Shown: piece by piece, positions 23,925-36,669 of the stretch | Position numbering within the stretch: the stretch's first letter is position 1 | How the letters are laid out: each line of letters opens with the position of its first letter | Assembly: GCA_028455995.1 (NCBI GenBank) | Contig: JABELC010000011.1 | Span: forward strand, 744,001-808,000 | Direction of reading: 5' to 3' | DNA from: Scleromitrula shiraiana | Taxonomy: Eukaryota > Ascomycota > Leotiomycetes > Helotiales > Sclerotiniaceae | DNA length: 64,000 nucleotides | The notes under the pieces: model-generated | The model's database searches: none | Told to the model about the DNA's origin: nothing | The model's input: only the letters and a program-made list of their open reading frames with translations | Program-made: the position numbers and the translations under genes

Positions 23925-26900
23925 CTAGATTTTCAAAAACCCCAACCCAACAACCGACTCTCTCCACCCCTCGACAACCTCTCCCGCCCACTCCTCCACA
24001 AAATTCTCTCCCACCAAACCCCTCAACTGTTCTCCCAACGATCCCGTCTCCAGACTGTCCAGCACCCTATCAATCCAACCACTCTCATCAAGTTCATTCT
24101 TAATACTCTTCGATTTTTCTTCTACTGCCTGCATAACCTTTTTAGCACTCTCCACCAAGCCCTTATTCGCCTCTAATTGTGCTTTATCGGCTTTGAGATG
24201 CGATTGCGAGAGATATTTCGTGGCTCTTGTGATGGAAGATGCGAGGTCGTATGCTGTGTAGAGAATATGTAATGTATCCCATAAGGCAGGTGTAGGGTTT
24301 TGACATTTGTGAATCAATACCAAATGTTCCTCTAATTTGGCACAAAGGGATTTATTAGAAGTTTCGAGGGATAATTGTTCTTGAGTTCCGGAAACTGCTT
24401 GGATGATTACTTCGGCAAGATTGGTATAGGCTGAAAGTGATGAGAGCTCTGAGCGGGTAAAACCAGAGTCTTCAGGGGTGGATTTGGCGGCTTTTGCTTG
24501 CGTTAGGAGTGTGTTCATGGCGGGAAGAAGACCATCTTTGATGAGAGAGATATCGGCATCTTTCGATTTGGAATCTGAATTTATGATTGAGATTAATCTC
24601 TCCATAAGTAGATTTGCTCGGGATCGATTAACCTATATATCATTAACAACGTTGCGTATATATTGCGAATACTACTTACAGATGGGCCGGGCGCATATCT
24701 AGTCAGTTTCTCAAATCTTTCGCTGGAGGTAGAATCGTAGTCTGGGAAGGACGCATAATCATTGGTGTCTGAGAGGTTGTCTACGAGCTCTGGGTTTTTT
24801 GCTGGAGATTGTCAGTATTTTAACTTGCACGACGACATCATCTAGTACTTACGAAGGATATTATAACTCCCAGCTACATTGATATCCACCTTCAGTAATC
24901 GTGCTATCTTTTTGTTTTCTGTAACAGTTGAAACAGCCGAAACCGTCTTGCATATGATATCTGAGAACTCCTTAAATTGGAAGATGGTGTTATAGCTCCC
25001 ATGTTCAAATGCCTTCCAGGTGTTTTGTGCAACTTGACCACGAGTTCTTTCATACATCTCTTTTTGTTTTTTGAGATGGGCAAGTGGGCTTTGGTTCTCA
25101 GAAGAACCGTCTGGGGCAGATGAAAAAGGGTGGGGATGAAGTGATGAGATTCGATCAAGCAAACTGTAACCTAAGGTGTCCAATTGAATCTGCTTTAAAC
25201 TCAAACGGAGGTATGCTTTCATTGCCTGATATCCGCAGCCAAGTGAAGCATATATTCTGACTAGCAAGAGTGAAAAGTCGGAGTTCGATTTGGATCGTGA
25301 CCAGCCATATTCGAGTAGTACTGCTGCTTTTAAGGCGTAAACGATACGATGGCTTTTTAATGGTTCACCCACAGTCTTAGAATCTGATAGTGAGAGTTTC
25401 AATAAAGCAATTGCTGCTAAGGTACAAAAATCGTCGGCTGGATGTCTATCGGTAGGGAGAAGCGATTTAGAAATTGTTCCGTCGTCATTCATTGCAGACG
25501 CATAAGCGGAGATGGATCTTTCAGCCAGTTGTTCTAGACATACATTACAGTATATTTCGCAAGGGTTTGAACAATATTTGCAAACAAATGAAGCTTGGCC
25601 GGCTTTGTGCAGTGGATTTGATCGGCGTTCGTGTTCCGGAATACTGCTTATAATCAGGTAGCTTAATTTGTGTATGTTAACACTTCTTGTCATAGTATTT
25701 GCATTATCAAACTGCCATAATCGTTAGTTTTAGTATTAATGATTGAATAATTGGAACACGCACCTGTTTGTCTGAAATAGAAAGAGCCTGCATCTTAGAT
25801 TCCAATCCTCTCTTAGAAGTAGTCTCATCGAAAGTGACGCCATTCTTGAAGATTTCGAGTAAAGTGCGGCGTTCTTCCGCTTCTAGTTGCTCTACGTAAG
25901 GCCTGAGGTCACTGTAAGCTGTAGTGGCATCCCCAAGCTGCTGCAAATACTTGACAGTAGCAGCAACTCGTGGATGGTTTTCCACTTCTGACTCTGAAGG
26001 TGAAGGAAATGCGAACGGCGTGGATGAACTTTTGAAGGTAAACTCGAGCCAGGCTAGGGATACATTTCGTCTCCATGTCTTATCAATTCCAGAAGCTGGA
26101 TCAAGGTGGGCTGCAATCTCGGTTGAGACCTTGTCAAGTACCCTATTTCATGTTGTAAGTTGCTATTCGGACGCTGGGAGTTATGTTTTAACTTACGATG
26201 GATTCTGTAGAGAGATTGCAGAATTCAAATATGCCTGCCATACAACCCAATCAGATAATTTTGCCTCGATTATTTGTCCATTAGCATCTTTCGTGCGTGC
26301 GCGCTCGAGAAGGCCACCCGTTATATCAAATAGCTCCTGCCATTGCTGAGATTGTTCCATCAACTGCAACTTATTTCGCCACAATTCCCAGTCTCCTTTG
26401 GCGACCGTTGACTCCGGTCCAAGAGAAGGTTCATTAAGGAACTTCAGCTGGTCTTCCAATTTTCCATGTGCAGCAGCAATACGTTGCAGAAGTAATAACT
26501 CTTGTGGTGCATGAATTGCACGAGTGGGCAGAGATTTTGAGTTCTGGGATTGTCAATACTCGAGATTGTAAGAATTAAAGGGAGACATACGTCCGCTTGT
26601 ATTGTAGCAGCAGCAACCTTGCTGATTTGACCATAGGCTAACCTTCCCCATAGAGTTCTTTTGTCAACAGGTAAATCCTGTGATATCTGATTGAAATTTA
26701 GTACTTATGCGATATATCTCATTCCTCATTCTTTGCGACTTACAGATCGTAAAAATAGAGAAGATATGTTCCAGAAAACATATTGGTGTTTATTTGGAAA
26801 GCTTTTCTCCAGGCTACTTGCAATCTAAAACTTGAAGGTCAATATTATATAGCTTATATGAAGGAAGACGCAGTGCTATTAATAATTCCTTGGGTTCAGG

Positions 26901-27473
26901 AGGAAGAACAGTACCTGTTGAGCGTGCTCCAAATCATGCCCTTGCAGACACGCCTTGAATGACTTCAGCGCCAAATCTTCTTGCTTTGGAAGCAATTTAA
27001 CAGCCTGCCACCTTAATTCTCCAATCGTTCTTGACCAGATATCTCCTGCGTTTGGCATCACGGCGTCCAAAGCATCATCATAAAGATCAATATCATCTAG
27101 ATCTGTGAGTGGCACTTTCTTCGCTACCAAATTTTCGATATGAGCCAGAACTGCATCTTTTTCGGATTGCAGAGTTGAACGTGATCTGATATAGATCTTA
27201 AATGCCTGTGCGATTTTGCTCAGTTATGTTCTGAGACAGTTGGGAGGAAGAATGCAGGTCACGTGGAGTCCCCAAACGGAATTTTGTTTGCTGCAGGCAC
27301 ACTTGAGGCTGGTTGATATTGAGCACGATTGATCTAGCACGTACCTCTAAATGATGAGTTCGATTCTTGGCTAATCTTTTATCAACCAGTTTCAGCGCTT
27401 GCTTGAAATTATTGGCATCGATAGCATTCCATATTGGGGCATCTTGACGACTTTGGAGTAACTGGTCGGACAT
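23925..27473 (-). CDS. MDM20: NatB N-terminal acetyltransferase auxiliary subunit
   Basis: Nine exons (27473-27345, 27205-26915, 26824-26744, 26686-26591, 26543-26197, 26142-25764, 25711-24853, 24801-24680, 24632-23925) keep frame throughout and give 1003 residues. The N-terminus APIWNAIDANNFKQAL..DKRL matches Mdm20/NAA25, the TPR-like scaffold. Paired with the catalytic subunit Nat3/NAA20, it acetylates nascent proteins starting Met-Asp/Glu/Asn/Gln at the ribosome. The rest is an alpha-helical solenoid with WxxxA-type repeats and conserved FPDY-S near residue 750. Yeast mutants have mitochondrial inheritance and actin-cable defects through unacetylated tropomyosin. The C-terminal exon is a helical coiled stretch. 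The model rests on many short introns, but every junction restores a sensible frame. Confidence 0.9.
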
Positions 27474-28391
27474 GTTCGCACGTCATAAAAAGTTACAGAA
27501 ATAATTTCCGATCCGTGATAATAGTTTCGAAAATGGAATCTAAGATATCACTGGGCGATTTAGCTAACAGATCTATCACTTTGTGGTAATGCTGTCGTCG
27601 GGCATATAGTTGAAATATTTTTCTAGTCACTGATGGTGTTTTTTTGCAAGCGAGAAAACCCCAATTACTTCACCAGCATCTTTGTAGCCCAAAATGAAAT
27701 CGAAAAGATTCATATGTACAGGTTTTTCTCATAATTTCTCGAAGCTTTAGCATATTATACAGTAGCAATTTGAATAGTATGTTATCAATTAACGGTTCAA
27801 TGCAACATTAATTCTTTTTCGAAATGACTTTGCACCTCTCTAAGCTCTCGCACTTTAAATAGCACGCAAGGTGAAAAATCAATTTAATCTTGGTATCAAT
27901 TTTTGAATGTTCGGTCAGTAAATATACATTTTAAATATCTCTATAAAACTAATGCTTCCTGATTACCTGTTTAAATACAGATAAGATATTCAAATGCTTT
28001 TGAAGCTAGTTTATTTTGAATGTCTGTATACAGTCTAGATATTGTAACATCAGATATGATTGATTGTATGTGAACTGAATGGACATTCAGAATATCAATA
28101 GCTAGATGTCCGTAAGTTCATATGTACCACTTTATGCTTTATATTTTGGCGAACGGTTTCTCTTGAATTTCATACATATGTGAATGTGAGCATGAGTAGA
28201 ATGTTCCCTTTTGCATTTGACTCCGTGTTTTAATATGCATCCGTTTCACGGCTTCATCCTTTTCTTTCCTTTCCTCTCTTTCCTTTCTTGCCTTTTACAT
28301 ACTTATTTACAAGTGTACCATACTCGCACCGGCAGATCAAATCATATCATATCATACATAACTATAATCATCGCCAAAGGATGAAATTTTC
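27474..28391. other. Intergenic, promoter of MDM20
   Basis: AT-rich gap between two minus-strand genes. It contains a CCTTTCTT-type pyrimidine run near 28260-28290 and no coding signal. Confidence 0.55.
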
Positions 28392-29110
28392 CTATGAGAA
28401 CCATGATTTTCCCGTGTTTCCTTTGGCTTCGGCTCGTTCAGCAATCTGCATTTATTTTAGTAAATCTTTAACTTGGCCTATGAAATGCAGTTGATCTAAC
28501 AAGGATGAAGATTGTGTACTTACCCATCTTTTCTTACAATCTCGATATGCTCTGCAAAGAAATTAGCCTAGGTTCTGTATGGAGTATATCAACCATTTTT
28601 GAGACAACTTTTGAATTCGTAACGGAAAGCGTGGCTCATGGAAATCAGTTGGGGAAATGGAGAGAGTCTCCACCATCTTCAGCTATCTAGGTATCTTATA
28701 TCTTTAAGACACTAATTCGTTGGCAAAAGCTTACTGAAAATAGTCTGTACACATTTCCCTATCTCCTCCGTTTCGGTGTAAACATTTTAAGCTCCTCGTA
28801 GCAAATTCTTGACAAGGGTCAAAGTATTCACCAGGGCGTTTACTAGATATCATGATTCATGATTAGCTGTTATCTAAGCTCTGAGGAGGGGTGATATGGG
28901 GAGGGTTCTCGCCACGATTGAGGGGGATGAGGGGAAGAGCGAGGGAAGGGAAATTTGATAAGAAAATGGAATGGAACGAGATGCTCCATCATGATCCATG
29001 ACCCGTTATCTATTATGGGGGTTATTCATTATTCATTATTACCTTTCAAATTTTTGGCTGGTTTCTTTATCCCATGGGGTATCGTTAGGATCTTCTGCTG
29101 ATGATGACAT
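28392..29110 (-). CDS. COX23: Cytochrome c oxidase assembly protein, twin CX9C
   Basis: Four small exons, 29110-29043, 28842-28735, 28551-28524 (only 28 nt) and 28445-28392, join in frame to 85 residues. The product contains DPCQEFATRSLKC and MCTDYFQAYRDC. The Cys at 33/43 and 54/64 form two exact C-x9-C motifs, the coiled-coil-helix-coiled-coil-helix fold imported through the Mia40 pathway. Context residues (KYFDPCQE-like entry, LHRNGGDREMC, YFQAYRDCKK) match Cox23/CHCHD7, an intermembrane-space factor needed for cytochrome oxidase assembly and linked to copper supply. No targeting presequence is needed. The gene escapes ORF-length scans, and a longer open frame on the opposite strand (28998-29423) masks it. 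The C-terminus is shorter than in yeast. Confidence 0.88.
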
Positions 29111-32090
29111 GTTGAGTAAGTTGCTTGCAGTTATGATACGATATTTGGTTCCGATCTCGATGATAAATATGGTGGTGATGTATGTGAGCGAGTACGTAGT
29201 TCGAGTTGTAACAAGGGCAGGGTCGTCGTCAATTATTGACTTGATTTGGATGTATTTTGTAGCCCTGGAGAAGATAGATAAAGAGGATAATGAATTCAAT
29301 ATGCTTATTTGGTTATTCGTACAGTCTCTGAATGTTTTGATATCATGGATGGCAGGTTATTTGCAAGCATATTGGTTTTTCAAGGTTCAATACAAATTAT
29401 TCATAATTCAGTTGCTGCTTTAAGATAAAGTAAAAGCTACGTACTGAGAGTACGTATACGAGAGCAATGGGCGGGACTACCGGTATTATATTAGGAATGA
29501 TCCGATCGGTGGTCAAAGCTCAAAAAGCCTTTTATTGGTATCATCTATTATTCATCCATTAGGTAAGCATATCAAACACAAACACTCCACACATATCAGC
29601 CAGACGAGCCAGATATTTATCCCAAGTACACTCCACCACTCCACCACTCCATCAATCCTCCACTCCTCCATTTCATCTTATCAATTATCAACTCTTGGTT
29701 GAAGCGATAGCCAAAGCCAAAGCCAAAATGCAGACAGACACACCTACAGCACCATCCATCCATCCCACCTGGCCATCCTATTATTATCCATCCTATCATA
29801 CATACTTAATTTATTTATATTAATAAAACTTTATAAGCATATTTTATCATTTCGGGTTAGGTTTCACTGCACAAGCTATCTTTTCCTGTTTCTTGTCCTG
29901 CCCGTCTCTCTGGTTATGAACCTCTTACGAACATATACTTTCTCTCGGAAGTTCCGGTAGCTACTTTACTTCACTCTTCATTCATCCTACCTGCAACCTT
30001 AAGTATCTTCATCACCGGCAATACCGAACTTGAAAACATGTCTATGTATTTTCTAGGTAGCATCGTATTATGCCACTATACGTGAAGGAAAATCCAAAGC
30101 ACCAAATGCACCCTAAGATCCAAAGCGCCATCATCACCGAAAATGGTTACTTCTGAAGATATTATCAGAACTTCTACGTGTCAGATTGACAAGTCCATTA
30201 GTAGATACTGTTTCAATTCATGATAAACAGTATTGAACTAGGGATTATCTTCCAAAGCGCCAAAATTCATCGACCGTCTTTTCTTCCACTGGCTACCGTT
30301 GTTATCGCAATCGTATCAAACTCTCCTATGGGAACTTGCCGATCACAAGATGTTATCTATTCTGGAGAATTGAACGGCCTTGGAATGGTTTCTGGACGAG
30401 AGATTCATGGAATGTAGCTTCATACAAGGCTCTTTTGGCAGTACAGTTACGACGACGGTCTCAAGTATGAAGCTCCATTTCGTCATTTCAAGTACTGGTT
30501 ACCAAAAGAATTTACTTCTGGAATTGATAGAAGCCGAGGTTCTCATTGCCATTGCAGCTTGATTTCTATTCTTGGGTATCTAAAGAATTTGGCTTTTTTT
30601 CTTCTGATAATGCTATTCCCTGCGTCCGTTGACGGTGCGTCAAGCGACGCATGCCAAAAAGAGCCGATAGTGCTAAGCTTCCATTTCGGGTCATCATTTC
30701 CACCAGCTGGTCTAACCAACTCGTGATACATTAGCCCTCCACACCTATCCAGATTTCCTCCACTTTTGATTCTACGTGTCTCCACAGTTGCGGTCCGCCA
30801 TTGATCTTTGGTAATTCGTACCCCGACTAACCATTGTCAAATGCAAAAAGTTACTATTGATGACGCTCAATCATGGATCTAGTTTCTTGTCCCCTGATTA
30901 CCGTAGCTGGTTTTATTTTCATGGCAACCCACCGATTGGCATAACAATCAAGCAAGGACTAGTTTACTACGTTATCTTGTGTCAGGTTATCATTCTTATT
31001 ATCCGCACTATCCATTTCCAGAAACTGTTTCCATGCAGAAATATCCTCGTTACAGATACCCTGCGTTTATACCCGTTTACTGCAGTGGTATTATCGAGTC
31101 GACCTTGTTTGAGATATTGATTCCGCAGCTTTAGTTTAGACCTAGGCCAGTCGATCGACCTGTCCAGATTGATCTCAATGATAAGGAGTACGCTTGAGTG
31201 ACGATTTCACCCAACTTATCGTGAAACCATCTCCACCTTCTTCGCCCAAAGTGAATCGACAAAGGGAGAAATTCATTGCCAAAAAAGGTGTGGAGGTGAT
31301 TGAGAGCGTCCAGGATCAAAGTATCAAGGACGTGGAAAAGTAGCAGATGATCGGTCATAGTGTTTACGGTTGGATGCCAGCAGTTCACTGAGAAACCACT
31401 ACTCGAAGAAGTTTCAATTCGCTTCAGCGGCAAGGCATCGAGATATTCTAAATCGAAATATAAAAGATCAACCCCCCTAAATTAAAATAACTTACAACTA
31501 ACATCATATCGTATCACTACTCTATCATTCTACCGTCGATAACGCATCCGGACTTTTATAGAACGATATTTACGAAGAAATTAGCAAGCATCACATTATC
31601 AACATTCACTACTTCAATATACGAAGCTCAACCCAATTCACTTCTGAGTAAGTAGATGAAGTTTATCGTTTGTTATGCCTTCAGGTGTAGTTTTCTTTTT
31701 GGGGTTATCAGAGCGTAAATGAGCAATACAACTTGTGAAGGATAGCTCGCTATCGGCATGTTAGGTACTGGCATCAGCAATGCTAGTATTACGTTAAAAT
31801 TCTTGCCACAACCAACTTCCCTTACAACTTTTCCTTAAAACCCCCACTCAATTAGAAAATATGTGATTTCACCGCTGGGGCTCTTTTCTGACTTTCAACA
31901 GTATTCACTAGGCGGTCATTTACTTATCTCAAATCTTAAATTCTTCTATCAAAATTTTTCACCACTCTCTACAGTGATTTTCGGGTGAATAGTCTTAGGT
32001 CACTGGTACATAAAAGGAAGATTCTTCTTCAATTGTCTGCTCTTATTTACAATCTCTATTCGAAAAACTTCAATTTTCTCAAACACCAAC
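29111..32090. other. Long gene-poor gap with coding-like debris
   Basis: No confident gene. 29590-29800 is rich in CCACTCC and CCATCC repeats. From about 30150 to 31440 several frames stay open for unusually long stretches on both strands, interrupted by single stops. The right end is the promoter of the 2OG-oxygenase-like gene, with a pyrimidine-rich tract. Confidence 0.5.
30220..30725 (+). pseudogene. Possible decayed coding tract
   Basis: One frame starting at the ATG at 30220 runs 168 codons with only one internal stop (TAG at 30415). The part after that stop is protein-like, including QYSYDDGLKYEAPF and FKYWLPKEFTSG. I cannot assign a family. An intron bridging the TAG is possible, which would make it a real gene; a decayed gene is the alternative. 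A further open block in other frames lies at about 30860-31120. Treat as unproven. Confidence 0.25.
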
Positions 32091-33339
32091 ATGGCCACTC
32101 TCAACGTATCTATGCAGCCAGGCACTCCCGAGCCAAATCTTTTCCCTATATTGCCAAACTATACAACCGCAAGAGCAACTCAGGATAGCCTCAAGCGCTC
32201 ATTCGCAAAATACCTTGCTTCGGAGCATGGGACACAGGCTGTTGGAAAGTTGTTCCAGCCAGAAGAGCACTTGCAATATGAGGAGCCTGCTCGTGTTCAT
32301 ACCATGGAAGACATTGGATATTCAGCTACGAGCGGTGTCTCTCCAATCGCCGTTTCAGAACCGTTCAGACTTTTCAGTGAAGAAGCAGTCAACATCATGA
32401 GAACTGAAATCTTCGACAAAGAAGTCCAAGAAAAGTATTCCTATACTTCAGATATTGCTCCAAAACAGCTTCGTGGTTACGCGCCCGAGTAAGTTTATCT
32501 TGATGATTGAGAGCTGCTGGTGAGCACAATCTAACAATTTTCATAGACATGGAAAATTTATCTACGAGGCCTGGAAGCACCCGGAGACTCTTGAAATCAT
32601 CTCAAAGATTGCAGGCGTTGATCTTGTCCCGGTTATGGACTATGAGATTGGTCACATCAACTTGTCGATCCCAGGAGAGAGAAGCGAGCACAGCAATAAT
32701 TCACTCATTAGTGAGGATGATGAGAAACCTATCGTCGGCTGGCACAGAGATAGTTACCCATTTGTTTGTGTCCTCATGATGAGCGACACAACTGGAATGG
32801 TAGGAGGTGAAACTGCTTTGAGAACTGGTTTTGGTGACATCAAGAAAGTCCGCGGTCCATCGAAGGTAAACTAGTCTGAGATTTTTCTGCTCAAGATCGC
32901 ATTTACTAACATTCTCTAGGGATGTGCTGTCGTCTTGCAAGGTCGCTACATTGATCACCAGGCTTTAAGAGCTTTTGGCGGACAAGAGAGAATTACTATG
33001 GTTACTTCTTTCCGCCCACGATCCCCTCGTATTCGTGACGACACCGTCCTTACTACAGTCCGACCAATCTCAAACCTCTCCGATCTATATGGACAAACTG
33101 TCGAGTATCAATTGGAGAATGCTGAGGCTCGCATTCGGTCCATGCTCAAGGAGCTTCGTGATTCCATGAAGGCTGGCGCCACCAACGCGAAGGCTATCAA
33201 GTCCTTCCTCGATTTCGAAATCAACCAACTATCGCATCTTAGCAAAGAAATTGTTGATGAGTCTCTTGTACAAAAAGGACATCTCTCGGAGGTTTGCGCT
33301 GATGCAGCCAATCCGAACAAAAGAGCAAAATCCGAGTGA
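32091..33339 (+). CDS. 2-oxoglutarate/Fe(II) oxygenase-like protein
   Basis: Three exons, 32091-32488, 32547-32865 and 32920-33339, encode 378 residues. The core has GWHRDSYPF with an H-x-D pair at about residues 199 and 201. After a GGETALRTG loop comes GCAVVLQGRYIDHQALRAFGG, with a distal His at about 252. This is the layout of the double-stranded beta-helix Fe(II)/2-oxoglutarate dioxygenases. The C-terminal 100 residues are helical and end in a short basic NKRAKSE. No signal peptide is present. The substrate is unknown; fungal relatives are mostly unannotated. The likely 2OG-anchoring Arg is the RxF of TSFRPRSPR region, but that is a guess. The gene stands alone, with large gaps on both sides. 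Confidence 0.82.
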
Positions 33340-34485
33340 GTCTAGAAGAGGCTGGCAGATGCTTGAAACCTAATGAACGTTTTACGAACTCCTTTTGTTT
33401 ATTTTCATCTTCTAAACAGTCCTAGACGTTGGGGGATGCTGCCTGTATCACATTCTTTTCTTCTTGTTGGAAAGCATTGCACTCTCATTTCTAATAGTAC
33501 AATAGCATAATATATGATTCTTTGCATGCAATTCTGAGTTTTTTTGCGGGTTTAATCGGGCAATTACTGTATTGTGCGAGATAATCGTTATAGATTAATT
33601 GTATGCTTGTTTTGAGTGAGTGGTGGAACATTTGAGGCTGGCCCGTCTGTGTGGCCAAATGGGCTGCCACGTAACAAGAAATCCACCACAACCTATGATC
33701 CAATGCGACAATCTCCTTCTCATACTTAGGGCTTGGGAGACCAATTGCAAGAATGATCAACAGAAGTATGGAAAAGCGAGATTATTTTGGGGGGAGTTTT
33801 GATTATTTTATTGGTTGTTGTATATTCACTAGAATTGAAATCTACCAATTACGGAGATAAAGTAATGGAAAATTTGGTATTCAGAAGATTTCAATTTGAG
33901 ATTGGATATTGGATATTGGATATTTTCTCCTCAGTTTGTAATCTTATAATCTTAGATATTTAGGCAAGTGGGTGAATGTATAAAAGAACTATCAGATGAA
34001 TAACCTCAATATTCGGACGACATTGACCTTTCAATCGCGATATCATTCTCTAGAGTCCAGACTCCAACCAGCTTCTAGCCATGGTGTGAATGTAAACCTC
34101 CACTCCACTCTAAGATAAATCTCAGCCTGACCAGAGCCTGATCGCGCTAGTCACGAGCGTTGGTAAAGCGGGGATTGGATGCACAAACGAGCGGGTAACA
34201 CGTGACTATAATCCGACGCTAAGCTAAATTAGACTAGTTGGTTCTATCTTTGGTGGGCGTTATCCTTTAACTTTTATCATGAATATCGACATTGGATATC
34301 TTTCTAGATCCCCCCACAACGACCTAATCTAGAGAGAGCCCTTAGATAGAGCCCTTAGGCAATTCACAATTCACAATAAACGGAAAGAGTGATTTCTAGA
34401 ATTATATTGAGGATTAAATTCATTGTCGTCGACTCAATTAATTCTTTCTATTTCTTCCCTCGAGAATACCCTTCGATCCCTTCCG
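33340..34485. other. Intergenic, no gene seen
   Basis: Holds the 3' UTR of the oxygenase-like gene and the promoter of the RING gene. A TTGGATATTGGATATTGGATATT triple repeat is at about 33903-33925. No protein-like frame. Confidence 0.55.
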
Positions 34486-36669
34486 ATGCCCCCAAATTTA
34501 GAAGCCTTGACGGCTCCTTCCCCCTCATCCACCAAACTCGCAAAGAACGAAACTCGCATAACTTTAACTAGCAACGAAAAATGTCCAGAGGATAAGGATA
34601 CGCCCGATACTTCAGCATCGGCGAATGGAAAGATGGTTGAAGGTGACTTGCAGGTTCGTTTGAAATGCCGGCACCTATGCAGCGCATGCTAACATCTATT
34701 CCAGCTTGTGGACAGGCTCAAGAGCGATTTCGATAAAATAAGAACCTTGGTTACATGTCCAATTTGCGATCAGTTACTATACGAACCATATACTTTAGCC
34801 TGCGGCCATACTTATTGTTATTCTGTCGGTGCCCTTATTTGACTTCGATTATCGAATTGAGCTAATGTATACGCAGTGTCTATGTAGCTGGTGTCCTCCG
34901 AATAAAAGAAAGAAAACATGCCCAGAATGTCGCACTGCAGTCGATCAAATACCTGCACCAGCCTTCCTCGTTAGTCTTCAAATGTATTCGCACTTGGAGC
35001 CTTGCTGACTTTCATATTACAGGTAAAGCAGATGGTGGAAACACTTATTAATAGAATCGAATTGATGGCGTCTGATGAATCGATAGAACAACATCGAGCA
35101 AACCGTGCCGAAGAAATTAAAATCGTTGAAAATGACAAAAATAGCCCCGAAGGATTATTCAAAGGTACTTTTACGAAACGTAGTGAGGTATATCGTGATG
35201 AGGAAGATGGAATTTGGCGATGCCCTTCGTGTGGGCATGAATATGAAGGTGGCGGGCTCTGTTTATCTTGTGGCAGAGAAGTTGATGAAGAAGATGACAA
35301 CGACGTGTATTCCTTTAGTGATATCGATGATGATGCAGATGTCGAGGCAATAGAGGAGATGGAAGCAGAACTGAGAGCAGATGTTAGGCATCACCACCAT
35401 TATCACCATCACTACGAGATTCCACATTTTGGCAGAATACCACAGGCCTTTCTCAATCATTTACAGCATCACTACAATCACAACGAGGATGAAGACGAAG
35501 ACGAGGACTCCGAGAGGAGTGATAACCAGGACGATAGCGATGAGGAGTCCGCGGGCTCACTCAATAACTTTGTTGTACAGGATGATGAGGAGGAACCCAT
35601 CTCGAGACGCAGAGTGAACCGTCGAATCATTACTATATCTGATGATGATGAGGACGACGAGTCCGAAGACGAAGGTGGCGCGATCACGAATCGGAGGCGA
35701 CAGCGCCATGGCTGGGATGGTGCAAGAGATCGTTCTGAAGCTCCTTCGGTCACTGTTACAATCACCGAAGATGAGAATGGTAGCAGCACAAACGGGTCGG
35801 ACTTTGGAGATGACGATTCTCATGAAGCACGAATGGTACTAAGAGCATCACCTGGTTGGAGTCCTTTAGATGAAGGGGAGGATGATGCTGAGGGACTAGT
35901 GCAGTATGATAGATACCCAGCGACCGAAGACGAGGAAGCTACGGATGAAAGTGATACAGACACCATTGGAAATATGCCATCTGATAGAGAAGATGATGAT
36001 AGATCCCGGAGCAGTATGTCAGAAACGCCAAGATACCAGACCCCCGACTATCACGATGCAAACTATCCAGAGAGCACGGATAGTTATGCAAGTGAAAACG
36101 AATACTCTTACGACTACGAGGATCAATTTGCCAATACGGATCATGATGGCGACACTGAAATGAGTGTGTCACCCGACGAGAATCGTTCTAGTAGAGGCCT
36201 CAGTGAAGAAAGTCATGAAGAGAGTCATATGTTATTCAGAGCCCAAGACCTTGGTGTCGCCAATGATGTTACTGAAGTAGACGACGATTCAGACAGCTCT
36301 GTTGTTGCTCGTCCTCCTCGTCGACGAATTAGACACCACTCGTTGGTTCAACAGTATGACCCGCGAATAAGCATGCTGTTTGCCGAACATCAACTTACTA
36401 TGAGGGACACTCAAGATTCAGCGGCTGGCTTAGATGGATGGGATGAGATGCGCAGAATCGAACCGGCTCCCAGAACACGTCGGCGACCACCAACCCATTA
36501 TCATAATACAGCACCATCTCGTGTGATCGATAGAGATTCACTTCATCAATTGTTTACCCCTCGAGCAGTTGACATGGCAAGAAGCTCTCGTGGAGTTGTC
36601 CCTTTGGGACGTCATGCTTCATCTTCTAGCAGAACTCATCGCCTACAGAGGCAACATCCGGCAAGGTAA
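34486..36669 (+). CDS. RING-finger E3 ubiquitin ligase with long acidic tail
   Basis: Four exons, 34486-34653, 34705-34824, 34877-34969 and 35023-36669, encode 675 residues. The RING is complete: C74-x2-C77-x11-C89-x-H91-x2-C94-x2-C97-x13-C111-x2-C114 (C3HC4), so E2 binding and ubiquitin ligase activity are expected. A second four-Cys site, CPSCGHEYEGGGLCLSCGRE (Cys about 194, 197, 207, 210), looks like a zinc ribbon. A His-rich run (HHHHYHHHY) lies near residue 255, followed by roughly 250 residues dominated by Asp, Glu and Ser. The arrangement of a RING near the N-terminus with an acidic tail recalls yeast Psh1, which ubiquitinates the centromeric histone Cse4, but similarity outside the RING was not shown. 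Basic clusters near the C-terminus could be nuclear signals. Confidence 0.87.

Noticed and set aside
28998..29423. 141-codon hydrophobic plus-strand frame
   Set aside because: It lies opposite COX23 exon 1, starts at no good context and has no family resemblance; the minus-strand exons explain the region better.
35478..35789. Ser-rich minus-strand frame
   Set aside because: It is the antisense of the Asp/Glu-rich tail of the RING protein.
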